Positions 32,126 through 41,810 of a stretch of DNA of 64,000 bases are shown piece by piece (position 1 is the stretch's first letter; every line of letters begins with the position of its first letter). The notes beneath the pieces are model-generated. The model did not search any database. It was given only the letters and a program-made list of their open reading frames with translations, and was not told the origin of the DNA. Source of the DNA: Symbiodinium natans (taxonomy: Eukaryota > Sar > Dinophyceae > Suessiales > Symbiodiniaceae); assembly GCA_905221605.1 (NCBI GenBank), contig CAJNDS010000524.1, positions 186,001-250,000 on the forward strand. Direction: 5' to 3'. The translations under genes and the position numbers were made by a program.

Positions 32126-32784
32126 CTTTCAGAAGCCTGCTTTCGGACCTCCGGGAAATTGCCAGGAACCTGCCTATACCAACTCCCAGCGCTGTGTACG
32201 CACGGATGATGCTCTTCAACATGTCAGGATCCCAGACCGATCCGCGTTTCAAATCTGTGTGCTTGGATAGAGCCCTTGGGCTAACTCAGGGCTCGTTGCC
32301 GTTACTACCTTTGAGCAAGTAACTTGGGGACGGCATTCTGAGGCTGCAGCAGAATCCATCTCTGGTACAGCTGAAGCGCACAGAGGATAGCGCGGAAGCT
32401 GGAAACTCAGCACAAGCGGAAGCAGTTGCCTCGGCGCATCTCACTCACGTAACAACGTGCAGGCACTGGAAGCAACCGGCGGAGCAGAAGAGGAGGTGCC
32501 TCCCTGAGGATGATCCTTCCAGCAGCTTCACAGAGGTTGTGCTGGGCACATTTTCCGGTTTCAGCCCCTGCATGTGGATTTTGCGCGCCATGCGATCCAC
32601 TTCTGAGGAGGTGGATCCGAGCGAGATGTTGCTTCTGGAAGCAGCAGGGCGGGCGCCTTACATTGGAACCCTTGTTCACATGAGACCTTGTTGGACTTGG
32701 GATGCAGCAGGTCCATTATCATTTCGCCCATTGCGAAGCAGTTGCAGAAAGAGAACAAGAAGGCCATGCCTTCTCCGATCCTAA
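32126..32784 (+). CDS. Exons with competing frames
   Basis: From TCTCTAG at 32125 two frames are open (SDLREIARNLPIPTPSAVY, or the phase-matched QKPAFGPPGNCQEPAYTN). From about 32330 a further frame runs about 150 codons (LVQLKRTEDSAEAGNSAQAE, later EEVDPSEMLLLEAAGR). Coding is likely, but the exact frame order is unresolved. Confidence 0.33.
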
Positions 32785-32812
32785 GACTTCATTAGCAATC
32801 TCATTTCTTCAG

Positions 32813-33180
32813 CAATTGGGCAATATGCGCAGGGTACAAAGAAGATGACTTTCCACGAGTTGCAAAAGATGTTGGCAGAGCCGGCCTCGGGAATGGTTGA
32901 AAGCGTTCATGGTTGAGTGTCGGTACTGCGTTCACTGCGTTCTTCGTTGCTCAAGATCACCGAGGACATGGTTGCCGAATGTCTCAGTGATGTGGAGAAG
33001 CTTCTGGAGGTTCAAGGGTCCAGAGCCTAGCGGGCCTAGCGCTTCACCAAGCACCTGCTTGTCTTGCCCAAGCCGGCAAGTTGCTCTGAGGGTGCAGCGA
33101 GCGCACCTGCACCCACGCAACGTCAACAGCTACTGCGACTTCGGCCCTGACAGTTGCGGGGAGGAGGCCGGGCGTGGAGA
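32813..33180 (+). CDS. Exons of helical protein
   Basis: Exon 32813-32917 follows TTCTTCAG and reads AQGTKKMTFHELQKMLAEPA. Segment about 32945-33030 reads KITEDMVAECLSDVEKLLEV. Segment about 33055-33165 reads LPKPASCSEGAASAPAPTQR. All look coding and may close the gene begun near 30.3 kb. Confidence 0.42.
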
Positions 33181-33254
33181 GTAGAACAAAAACTCACGTG
33201 AGATATCGTGAGATGTCATGCTTTTACCCTTAGCTGTAGTTGCCCAGCTAGGCC

Positions 33255-33585
33255 TTCAAGCCGCCTGCTGATCCGCCTTTGCTCCCGGAGATCAAAGCAC
33301 GTAGCTGCCCAAGCATGCACTCTTGATGCGCGCCTGTTTTCGCAATCTACTACATCTCAGGCTTCCGTGAGTTGTCTCACAATGACTCCCGGGAACCGTG
33401 CGACGCTCAGGATTTGCGCATGTCTGGCTTCACTTGATCTCAGAGGATGCAAAATCGGCTCCTTCGTCGGGGAAGGGTGAAGTGAAGTGCAATGAGGCTC
33501 TTGGGCACCTTAGCCGAGGGCTTTCGTACTTCAGAAAAAGCCACAGAGAGACTCGCTTGCTAAAACAAGCCACCAGCTTCTGAGC
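33255..33585 (+). CDS. Exon-like segments
   Basis: About 33257-33328 reads FKPPADPPLLPEIKARSCPS. About 33476-33585 reads KCNEALGHLSRGLSYFRKSH then LLKQATSF to TGA. The second is TPR-like in pattern. Unknown gene. Confidence 0.36.
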
Positions 33586-33832
33586 CATGAGAAGGACTTG
33601 GGGAGTGCTGCGCACTCCATGGGCTCCTGCCTTGAAGATTATTTTCCTTCCGTCCCTTCGAGGCCCAACATCTACTTGCAGCTCATGCCACTTCGGCCCC
33701 TTGGCATGTTCAGGGCATCTGGGGGGGGCAGAATAGCCAGCCACTCAAGCTGCCCTTGTAGATTCCCTGAAGGCCCAGAACCCCAAGCTACCCTAAGCAC
33801 ACTTTGCCTTAAACACCCTTGTCTCCCCAAAC

Positions 33833-33990
33833 CTTTAACCCTAAACCCTAAACCCTAAACCCTAAACCCTAAACCCTAAACCCTAAACCCTAAACCCTAA
33901 ACCCTAAACCCTAAACCAAAATCCCTAAACCTTAAAACCTAAACCCTAAACCAAAAAACCCTAAACCCTAACTACACCCTAAACCCTAAC
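33833..33990 (+). repeat. CCCTAAA telomere-like array
   Basis: About 20 units, the last third degenerate (CCAAAA, CCTTAAAA variants). It ends CCCCTCAG at an exon. Confidence 0.9.
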
Positions 33991-33997
33991 CCCTCAG

Positions 33998-34085
33998 AAT
34001 CAGCCGAGGCTGCATTGCCAGCTGGAGCTCGCATCGCTGCGGTTGGACTTGGGGGAGATGGAGGAGGCCGAGGGCCGTTTAGATT
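33998..34085 (+). CDS. TPR-like exon after CCCTAAA array
   Basis: After CCCCTCAG the frame reads PRLHCQLELASLRLDLGEME then EAEGRL, which fits the A-helix/B-helix spacing of a tetratricopeptide repeat. The other frame (RIAAVGLGGDGGG) is probably a shadow. Confidence 0.42.
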
Positions 34086-34215
34086 ATTATTATTGTGATT
34101 ACTATTTTACTTATTATTATCATTATCATTATCATTATTATTAGTATTTATCTATTTTTTTTTTTTTTTTTTTTTTGGGGGGGGGGGGGTGGTTTAAAGG
34201 TTGTATAACGTTTGT
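34086..34215 (+). repeat. TTA/CAT microsatellite with T-run and G-run
   Basis: Interrupted TTA and ATC units, then about 20 T followed by about 14 G. After that comes AGGTTGTTTAA-type repetition to about 34340. Confidence 0.8.
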
Positions 34216-34378
34216 GTAAATGTTGTTTCAAGGTTGTTTAACAGTTAAAGGTTGTTTAAAGGTTGTTTCGGCTTGCTCGGGCTTGTTGAGGGTTTAGGGT
34301 TGCTCAGGCTCAGGGTTGTTTTTGCTTGTTTGGGTGTTTGTTTGGGCGTTGGGCTGTGCCTTGCCCTAGAACTCGCAG

Positions 34379-34825
34379 ATGTTCGACGCCTTTTCTCTTG
34401 CGCCGGATGGGCTTTTGTTGGACAGTTTGTGCAGAAAGTGCGGGCGCGCGTTTGTCCTTAGCCTCATGGTGCAGGCCTTCCAGCTGCTGCAGGATGCGGA
34501 GCTGTGCATGACAAGGCCTGGCAGCTTTGTGGGCATGAGTGGCTCAAGATGTTTAGTCTTGGCTGCCTCCATGTTTACTGCTTGTCTGGTCCAGGTGCGT
34601 CTATTTGGTGCCCTGGAACTACGTGCAGTTCTGCAAGCTGAAGCTGAGGCACTGGAACCGGCCTCACCTGGAAAATGTGCTGCTGTGGATCGGATCAGGT
34701 GGAGGAAGCTCACCTACCGCTTGGGGTTGGCAACGACATCTGCTCCACTGGACGCGCCAAATGCGATCCTGTCACGGCCTCGCGTACTCAGCAACACTCG
34801 TGTGAACCAACCTCTGAATAAATGA
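34379..34825 (+). CDS. Open frame, unknown protein
   Basis: A 148-codon frame from ATG to TGA. It reads FDAFSLAPDGLLLDSLCRKC, LSLMVQAFQLLQDAELCM and ALELRAVLQAEAEALEP. There is no low complexity. A second frame from 34593 is also open (YLVPWNYVQFCKLKLRHW). One of them is likely real; no family recognised. Confidence 0.35.
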   Translation: MFDAFSLAPDGLLLDSLCRKCGRAFVLSLMVQAFQLLQDAELCMTRPGSFVGMSGSRCLVLAASMFTACLVQVRLFGALELRAVLQAEAEALEPASPGKCAAVDRIRWRKLTYRLGLATTSAPLDAPNAILSRPRVLSNTRVNQPLNK

Positions 34826-35300
34826 GATGCAGGTATCGCGATCCCAAGACCTTTGCGACCGGCATCTGCCCAGCAACCGACTCGCCGCTGTATCGGACGT
34901 TGGCAGCTCACTTTCACCACAGGACAGGGCTCTGCCTGGAAGAGGAGAAGGAAGAAGCTATCGCGAAGCTATCCTATCACTCACACCGAGGTTTATGGAG
35001 CGGGTGAAGGCTCCACAGACTGTGGTCCTTTCAGAATGGGCTGCAGACTCGGCTGTCGTCTTGAACCTATGACGTAGGCCCAAGGTGTGCGTGCCGAGGT
35101 CCCTCCATACGAACGGCAGCCAGAGGAGGGGCTGCAGCTGTACATGCAGGCGCCTTCAAGTGTCGAGCAGAATCTCGGAAATCCCAGCAGGGCCCTCTCC
35201 CCCAGCCTCATGTACGTAGGAGTTCATGGGCGTGGCCAAGATGATCCTGAAGGAAGGCGCCCCGCCCAGAAACACAAGCCTCAACGAGGCCCATCTAGCA
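34826..35300 (+). CDS. Exons of unknown gene
   Basis: About 34830-35072 reads SYREAILSLTPRFMERVKAP and TVVLSEWAADSAVVLNL. About 35085-35225 follows CCCAAG and reads RAEVPPYERQPEEGLQLYM. Both are protein-like. Exact borders are uncertain. Confidence 0.36.
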
Positions 35301-35334
35301 AGTGAATGCGGGTTGCCAGACGCCTTGAGGTGGC

Positions 35335-35820
35335 AACGATCTTCAGCAGCTGTTGGAACTTCTAGATGAGGGCCTGGAGGAGGTGCTGCGAGTAGAGGCA
35401 GGCAACTTGGAACAACATGCGCTGATCAACGCTCCAGAGACATGCATCCATGACTTGTCCCAGGCGGTGCTTTTGCGAGAGCCGGTGCTTGACTCAATTC
35501 GCAGGCTGGGGCTTCATAGGCGGGCGCAAGGGAGTTTAGCTGAGGAGCGGACGCCTGGCTACCAGCGCATCTACCCCTTCTTCGCATGTCGCCGCCTTAT
35601 CTCAAGGCAAAGAAGCCCAGTTAGCCAAAGAATGCAAAGTGAACGGGGAGGCTTCTCTGCCATCGCCAAGAGCCGCAAGGCAAGCCTTACTCGAATGGAA
35701 ATCCAGTTGCCACACTTTGCTCCGAGCCCGAAGAAATCTCCCAGGCTTTGCTTTTCCCTGGCAAGGACGCTCCGAAGGCAAGCCTCGGTTCGCAGACCTC
35801 TTTCAGCAACATCCTTCATG
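35335..35820 (+). CDS. Exons, helical protein
   Basis: About 35343-35520 reads LLELLDEGLEEVLRVEAGNL and CIHDLSQAVLLREPVLDSIR. About 35575-35820 reads LSQGKEAQLAKECKVNGEAS and RAARQALLEWKSSC. The switch of frame near 35530 implies an intron. Likely an alpha-helical protein; family unknown. Confidence 0.42.
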
Positions 35821-35821
35821 A

Positions 35822-35850
35822 TATAACTATATTATAATTATATAGTTATA
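35822..35850. repeat. Perfect AT palindrome (11-bp arms)
   Basis: TATAACTATAT, then a 7-base spacer, then ATATAGTTATA. A second hairpin follows at 35874-35915 (GGGCCAT and TTCATTA paired with TAATGAATGGCCC). It lies just after the last exon codons at 35.8 kb. It could be a cruciform or 3' processing element, or an element end. Confidence 0.7.
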
Positions 35851-35954
35851 ATATAATTTCTGGTATCTTAAAGGGGCCATAAACAGTATTTCATTAATAG
35901 AGTAATGAATGGCCCTTACATGATGGCACCCTGACTCTTTGCCTTCATGTGCCA

Positions 35955-36087
35955 GGGAGCTGCCGGACCTCCAGCCGTCGATCTGGACAAGCTCCCCTTG
36001 AGAGCCGGGCGCTTGTGGCCTTGTGGCCGTCAGGGCTTTGATGTGCTCCCTGCAGAGCCGATAGGAGCAACTCTTCAAGTCTTATAG
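35955..36087 (+). CDS. Exon-like segment
   Basis: After GCCAG the frame reads AAGPPAVDLDKLPLRAGRLW and FDVLPAEPIGATLQVL to TAG. Protein-like. Could be the last exon of the preceding gene. Confidence 0.38.
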
Positions 36088-36179
36088 CATGGCATAGCCA
36101 AGACTTAGGGGCCGAAGGTTTGGAGATGCAAGTGATACATTAGGATCGTATTAGGGGTTTTTCTCGCTACTCGTATGTC

Positions 36180-36632
36180 CTCTGCAGCCGCACAGATAGC
36201 GCTGGACCTGCAGCGACACCTGCAGCGCCAGGCCGGTACTTGCATGCTGTTCTCAAGCACCATTCAGCCGCCAGACGCTTCTTGCTTCTCTTCTCTTGGC
36301 TTGTTGTAGCAACGGCTGGAAGATAGGTGCTTTTCCGTATGTCTGCCATGCTGCGTTGTTGGCAGCAGAAGGGGTTGAGCATGCTCATCTCAGGGTAATG
36401 CTTGAAGCGGCTCCGGCAGATGCCACGCATGCTCACGTTGAGCTGCGTGGAAGTAACAAGTAGTACTGCAGGCGGCAGAGGGTGCGTTGGCATACAGCCG
36501 TGTGCCAAGCTGATAAGATGTTTGCCTGGGAGTCCTACCTTTCGGTGCTTGTCCCGATGTTTCAGAAAGTAGGGACAGTACAGAGGGACAGCAGCTTTGC
36601 AGCACGAGTGGCTCAGACAATGAGGTAGCTCG
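36180..36632 (+). CDS. Exon-like segments
   Basis: About 36184-36310 reads AAQIALDLQRHLQRQAGTCM. About 36465-36628 reads RVRWHTAVCQADKMFAWESY then SVLVPMFQKVGTVQRDSS, ending near AATGAG/GTAGCT. The 167-codon minus ORF across this span is considered the shadow because the plus segments have splice borders. Confidence 0.36.
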
Positions 36633-36819
36633 GCATTGGAAGCTGCCAAGAAGCAGACGCTGATCTGCAAAAGCGGGCGGGGGCGTTGTCAGCACAGGTT
36701 TCTGCAGAGACAGCTGACCGATGTTCCGCAAATCTAAGGATCCTGTACAGGTCCATGATGAGGCGGGCCTGCATCTAATTTCATTCTTGACTTCAAAGTG
36801 GCGTTCTTGTCCTGTGCAG

Positions 36820-37150
36820 GCATACCCTCGCCTTACGCCGCGAGTGTGACTTGTTTGGAAGCCTGTTCTTGGACATGAGGCTCTTGACTGTCCGGTCCTT
36901 GAGCGCGTTTACACTTGCCGTTGTGCCGAATCGGCTTGTATGTGCTGCATCGGCTGAGGATCAACTGCATGTCTCGCTCTCACAGTGCTGTGAGGTGCGC
37001 GGGCTTCGTCAATTGCACCATGTTCCTAGCCTCAGTTGCCTGTGGGTCGCCAGGCGTACTCCAAAGCTCGAGTTTTGGATGAAAGCACGCTGCAGCTGCT
37101 GGAGACCCCGGCAGAGGCCACACGTGCATCACTGCATCACATGTGCCACG
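36820..37150 (+). CDS. Two phase-matched exons, unknown protein
   Basis: Exon 36820-36994 lies between GTGCAG and GTGCGC. It reads CDLFGSLFLDMRLLTVRSLS and AVVPNRLVCAASAEDQLHV. Exon 37054 to about 37142 follows GCCAG in the same phase and reads AYSKARVLDESTLQLLETPA. The intron is 59 bp, GT-AG. A solid exon pair without recognised family. Confidence 0.48.
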
Positions 37151-37519
37151 TGCCTTGAAGTTGCTCTCGTTGGCCTGTGCAGATGAGGTACCTGTTGGTG
37201 GCACAATCTTTGTGCGCTGGTCGCAGCCAGAACTTCGGGCAACAGCTGCAGCCAATTGCTTAGGTCTGGCAAAGGTTTTGATCACCTGCAGAATTTTGGT
37301 CATGCGAGTCTGCAAACGAGGCTGGCGAATCATCACAGTCTGGGCCACCACCATGTGAGCCGATATCCGAGCACTTCAAACACTATTCATCCAGCGGGTG
37401 TGCGCAGGGCAACAGAGCAGTTTGTGCGTAAAGTGAAGGTGTCTGTCGCTCCTCGTCTTTGCCTGTGCCTTTGCGGCGCCCTTGGATCCACAGACTTTCG
37501 CGTCTCAGAGCTCTGGGAT

Positions 37520-37626
37520 GTGGGGGTTTACGAACCTAGGGACCCCCAAAATAGACCCCAAATAGTAAGATTCCCTTTGAATAATGACCCCACTAAGGTA
37601 CCCCTAATTGTTGGAAACCTCCATGT
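37520..37626 (+). repeat. Short dispersed repeat, copy 2
   Basis: Contains GGGGGTTTACGA, GGGACCCCCA, GACCCCAAATAGTA, TTCCCTTTGAATAATGACCCC, GGTACCCC and a 3' end GGAAACCTCCATG. The ends are loosely complementary (ATGTGGGGGTTT versus AAACCTCCAT). Best-preserved plus-strand copy. Confidence 0.65.
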
Positions 37627-37629
37627 GAG

Positions 37630-37970
37630 AGGACGAAGGCAGCGACTCTTCCAACAGCCAGCCGCTGGTGGCACGCGACGGCCCCAGCGTGAAGACAACG
37701 GGAAGACTCAACGGAAGACCATGGAGACTCAGTCCCTCCGGGCCAAAGTGAGGGAGTGTTCCCTTTGGAAGGCTCGAAGAACGTGCACCTGGCGACTGTG
37801 CAGCAATTGGCGGACCGGCTCGCCCAAGATCTGGAGCACTGCAGGCAAGGTACTGGGAGTGAGTCTGGCATGGGGATTCGGGAAATCTCTGCTTGGTGCA
37901 CTCTCCAGGCCAGCGGTTGCCATAGCGTCCAGCTACTTGGAGCAGCAGTTCCGCGAGGCAGACGCAGACG
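37630..37970 (+). CDS. Exons of unknown gene
   Basis: About 37753-37849 reads SKNVHLATVQQLADRLAQDL up to a GTACTG donor. About 37915-37978 reads SYLEQQFREADADVV, ending where the TC microsatellite begins. These feed into the membrane exon at 38.2 kb. The 376-codon ORF spanning 37256-38386 is an artefact of the repeat. Confidence 0.38.
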
Positions 37971-37977
37971 TTGTCCA

Positions 37978-38169
37978 GTCTCTCTCTCTCTCTCTCTCTC
38001 GCTCCCTCTCTCTCTCTTTCTCCACTCTCTCTCTCTCTATCTCGCTCTCTGCTCTCTTTCTCTCTCTGTCTCTCTCTCTCTATCTCTATTCTTTCTCTCT
38101 CTTCTCTCTCCCCTCTCTCTCTCTCTCTCGCACTCTCTCTCACACTCTCTCACTCTCCCTCTGTCTCTA

Positions 38170-38204
<35 letters not shown>

Positions 38205-38208
38205 TTGC
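37978..38208 (+). repeat. TC microsatellite at intron 3' end
   Basis: About 230 bp of interrupted (TC)n, ending CTTTGCCGACAG at an exon. It acts as, or has grown from, the polypyrimidine tract. Confidence 0.9.
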
Positions 38209-38214
38209 CGACAG

Positions 38215-38386
38215 TTTCATGCGTGCGGATGATTGTCAAGTGCTCTGGTGGGGTGTGGCCAGATTACTGTGGTACTGCCTCCACTCTGTGGCTCTGTTGG
38301 CTGTCAGCCTGGCGATCTGCACGGCTTGGGCCATGCGTACCCACACGGTTTCCCACCCATTACTCACATCTCCTCCTGGTGCCTAA
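38215..38386 (+). CDS. Exon with transmembrane segment, 3' end
   Basis: After GCCGACAG the frame reads MRADDCQVLWWGVARLLWY then LHSVALLAVSLAICTAWAM and ends at TAA. One strong membrane helix near the C-terminus, with short tail. Probably the last exon of the gene at 37.6 kb. Confidence 0.45.
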
Positions 38387-38699
38387 CCGACCTCTTCTGT
38401 AACCCGGTATAAGATGCACTTCCCTGCACAAGTGTTGCAGTTGCAGTAGCCCTCAATAAGAAGCTGGACTTGACGGACTTGACGGCATGGTGTGACAGAA
38501 GCATCATGGACATGGACAAAGTTGGCGCCTTCGCCTGCGCCTTCGCTGCTTCACGAAGCGTGCCGGTGCCACGCGGCACAAGCAGCCAGGCAGGCCCAAA
38601 GAGGCTGTGCAAACGGCCTGTCGCTTGGCGGGAGTTGGGTAGGAATGACTGTTGCATACTTCCTGTTCTGTTGTTATTCCATTGGGTGTCTGCTCTGTG

Positions 38700-38905
38700 C
38701 TTGTTTACACCATCAATTGTATACCAACATCTTTTATTTGAGTTATATTTTTTAATATCTTTATAACCTGTTCTGTCTCTAATTTTTGTAATTCCATCTG
38801 ACTTGTTTTTTGTTCAATACATTGTATGTCTTGTTGTCCTTGTTTAAACTGTTCTAATGCAAACTTGAGTTTCTTTTGTTCCTCAATGCTTATTCTCCAA
38901 GGCAC
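38700..38905 (-). CDS. AT-rich coiled-coil ORF, possible insertion
   Basis: Minus strand, stop at 38705. It reads ISIEEQKKLKFALEQFKQGQ, then IEQKTSQMELQKLETEQVI and LKNITQIKDVGIQLMV. Lys/Glu/Gln/Ile-rich, with AT-rich codons unlike every neighbour, and confined to an AT-rich island of about 200 bp. There is no ATG; the frame stays open upstream into GC-rich DNA. It could be a remnant of foreign, viral or transposon DNA, or a coiled-coil exon. Confidence 0.35.
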
Positions 38906-38908
38906 ACC

Positions 38909-41118
38909 ATGGGTATCTCGCGAGATACGGCAGCGTTCTGGCAGCAGTTGCCTATGGTGCGCGCAGCGGGTGCAGTGGGCAATGGAAGCGGCGTGCCCGC
39001 CCCGATGCAGAAGGCACAGAGCCCTGATGCAGTGCCGTGCTGTAGATGGAGCGTTGAACGTGGCGGTGTGATTGCGATGTTTCGAACCTCGTTTGGTATG
39101 ACAGGACTGGACTCCTCCAAATGGGACTCAGCTGTGAGGGTGGTCGCGATGAGCGATACACATGGCTTCCATCGGAGACTGAGAGTGCCTGCTGGTGAGT
39201 CTCGCCGCAAAATGGCATATTCGGGCCATGCAGACATGGAGGCACATTCGTCCAGTGCCCGCACGAGTTCAGGAGCCTAACAGAGCCTACTTAATGTTCT
39301 TTCCCTGCCTTTTTGTGGTGCCTCTGCTGCAATTTCTCGGTTGCTACGTAGCACACTTTGCCGAGGACGTTCTCGTCCACTGCGGAGATGCGCAGTGCGA
39401 GGGCCAAGCGTGGAAGTCGGGCTTCCGAGGCCGTCTCATCTTACCAATGTCGTTGTTGTCCATTTTACTTTTTAGGGGTTCAGGAATGTTTAGGGTTTGC
39501 TTGATCTGTTTCGAATGGCGCGCGAGCGGCTTAAGTTGAGATGCTCCCACCATGAATCAGAGTTGCAAACTTGTGGCAGCTGAGATTTTGTCGATTGGTT
39601 TTCGGCAATGCCATTTCGACACAAGATCTTCGTGAAGGGCAACCATGAGCGGGGTCGAGTGTCCGGACCTCAGTCGCAAGCTTGCGGGGGCATGAATTGG
39701 TATTGGGCGTTTCCCTTGAAAGTGGCACCCCTTATTTCCCCAAATAGAGGATAAGCGGCCCCAACAGAACACCCTAGTATCTGGAAGCCCCCTACAACGT
39801 CAAATATGACTCGAATCTGGCAGGTGGAAAGAGGCCCTCAGCGACTGCTACCTCCGTGGCACTCGCACGGTTGGCGGCTTGAAGGTCTACGGAGTGCCCT
39901 ATGACTCCGAAGGCCCAGCTGCTCTCAATTTGTTGAAAGGTACTCAATCTTCAAACGCTCTAATCGTTCTAAGCCATGCTACGGCCCCACCCATAAAAAA
40001 AGAAAAACAAACAAACAAACAAACAAAACCAAAAAGAAATCCCGACCCCCCACCTCCTCCCCCCGCTTTGAAAGAGTGGGCATGATGTGGTATGGCAGGG
40101 AAGCTTTGTATTTCCAGGGTGTTGTGCTGCCACTGCAGATTCCTGCTGAGGTTGGTATCAGGATGCATTATCCATGCAAATTCCTGATGGCGTCGACCTT
40201 CTGATCTCGTGCCCGTCTGCATGTCTCCCATGAAACCCTCAACTAGGACAGTTGTGGTGGATTGTCATGTTTGTGCTGTCCTTGTAGGCACGAACCACCG
40301 CGTGACACGCTGGACTATGCGTCTGCTTCCAACACCAGAGTCGCAAACATTGGATCTACGAAGCATCTTGCCGAGCAGAAAGGGAATGCTAGTTGGAAGA
40401 GATCCGGATTTGCAGCATTTTGCAGCTAGGGCTTAGTATGGGTTTCGCCGGTTTGGCTTTAGGTTAAGGGCCGAGGGCTTGAGGTTTATGGACGCTCTGA
40501 GTGACAGTGAGGCTGAAGCGGGCCTTGGGTAGGCTTGGCCACCGGCAAAGAAAAGGCGGAAGGCAGGACGTTTCTAGCTGCGAGATGAGCAGTTGTCGGC
40601 CCATGCCTTTCCGACGAACACATTCGACGCATCCGAGCAGCAAGAGCTCATTCTAGTGCCAGTGCACCCTGTGAAGGAGAACTGTTCCTCGAGTGCATCT
40701 CTTTGGTCATGTGCATGAAGCGCATGGCCATAAGCACAGGCAGCTGGAGATGTCTGGGTAGACTCAAACTTCTCAGCGGAAAATGAGGGGGTTGGCGGGT
40801 TAGCCACTATGCTGCAGGCATGGCACACTCTTCGTAAATGCTGCCAATGCGACACTTTATTGCAACAAGCTGCCACGCTATGTGCTTTCAGGTAGGCCAG
40901 GTAGGGCCCTAAACAGGACATGTCCAGTCTCCTTGGCTGAGGAATGCTGGCCGAGCCACCGGACTGCAGTGTCTCGGATTCGTATCTGGAGCATGACACG
41001 CGCACTGCACAGTCAGAAGGTCATGTATGGTGGTTGGCGATCCCTTGGCAGGCATGCCTGCACGGTCATTGACCTGGCAACAGATGGAAGTGGAGACGTG
41101 AGGGTGGTAAGCAGCTGA
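38909..41118 (+). CDS. Second metallophosphoesterase, eight exons
   Basis: Class III metallophosphoesterase distinct from the one at 22-24 kb. Exon 38909-39194 starts at ACCATGG and carries VRVVAMSDTHGFHRRL. Then come 39352-39402 (DVLVHCGDA), 39585-39648 (RHKIFVKGNHE), 39824-39939 (GGLKVYGVPYDSEG) and 40151-40208 (MQIPDGVDLLIS). Exon 40288 to about 40412 (HEPPRDTLDYASASNTRVAN), about 40676-40740 (RVHLFGHVHEAHG) and about 40975-41118 (GRHACTVIDLATDGSG, TGA) complete it. All metal-ligand motifs (DTH, GD, GNHE, SHEPP, GHVH) are present, with THGPP changed to SHEPP. Phases agree through exon 6. The intervening introns are 157, 182, 175, 211 and 79 bp; the 39403 and 39649 donors are GC. The borders of the last two exons are approximate. 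Confidence 0.82.
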
Positions 41119-41368
41119 CGCAGTGGAGCGCCCACCTGCAAACCAGTTTTCTCAGTTCCCAATCGGAACCAGTTAGTGCCCGTAGCACTGCAGCCTGGTC
41201 AAAGCACCTCATCGTCCTTTGTTGCCGCTGACAAAGCTTTGCAGCGTCTCAGATCCGGATCCAAAGTGGCCAGAGAAAATCCATGTTGCACTTTCCCTTG
41301 CGCCCATGCTTGTGCGACACCACTTCACACCCTGGGCTTCGAAGAAACAGCGCTTACGCTGGTACCCT

Positions 41369-41660
41369 AAACAAACCCGAAACCCTAAGCCAACGCTTCT
41401 GTGCATCGCTGAGCGGCTATTGCGCACGCCGTTGCGGTGTCTGTCAGGTCATCGGTGTCTTCCGTGGTCAGCTTGCTCCCGAAGAAGCCGATGCAAGGCA
41501 CCGGGCCGCGTTGGGCCCCCCCCCTTCTATACAGCTTTATAAATTATCCAAGCACCTGTTTAATTGCCCCCCCCCCCCCCCCGCCACAATAAATAAAAAA
41601 CAATATAAATAAATAAATAAATAAATATATATATATATATATGTGTATATATATACAGAA
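41369..41660 (+). repeat. CCCTAAA trace, C-run and TAAA/TA microsatellites
   Basis: A two-unit CCCTAAA trace near 41373, then about 18 C (41565-41582), then (TAAA)n and (TA)n to about 41655. No gene. Confidence 0.8.
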
Positions 41661-41716
41661 CATACTCTGTTGTGGCCAAATTCGGGTCGAAGTCCCAGGA
41701 ATAGCACGGTTCACAG

Positions 41717-41803
41717 GGAATGCCCGAAGTGAGCGCCAGGCTGGACGAGTCGCTGCAAGAGCTGCTGAAGGAGATGGCCGCGGAGGTGCTGCTTGCAGCT
41801 TGG
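41717..41803 (+). CDS. Exon-like segment, helical
   Basis: After TCACAG the frame reads MPEVSARLDESLQELLKEMA then EVLLAAW. It is followed at once by a TIR element beginning GATTCCCC. Amphipathic helix. Family unknown. Confidence 0.42.
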
Positions 41804-41810
41804 GATTCCC

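Noticed and set aside
34015-34070. FtsZ-like RIAAVGLGGDGGG
   Set aside because: Overlaps a better TPR-like frame and lacks any further tubulin/FtsZ motif.
34530-34546. GTGGCTCAAG followed by ATG, resembling a spliced-leader relic
   Set aside because: Only the last nine to ten bases match and it lies within an open frame.
36167-36670. 167-codon minus ORF
   Set aside because: Plus-strand segments with splice borders explain the same bases better; no motif on minus.
37256-38386. 376-codon ORF, longest on plus
   Set aside because: It fuses real exons, a dispersed repeat copy and the TC microsatellite. Splice borders inside it show it is not one exon.
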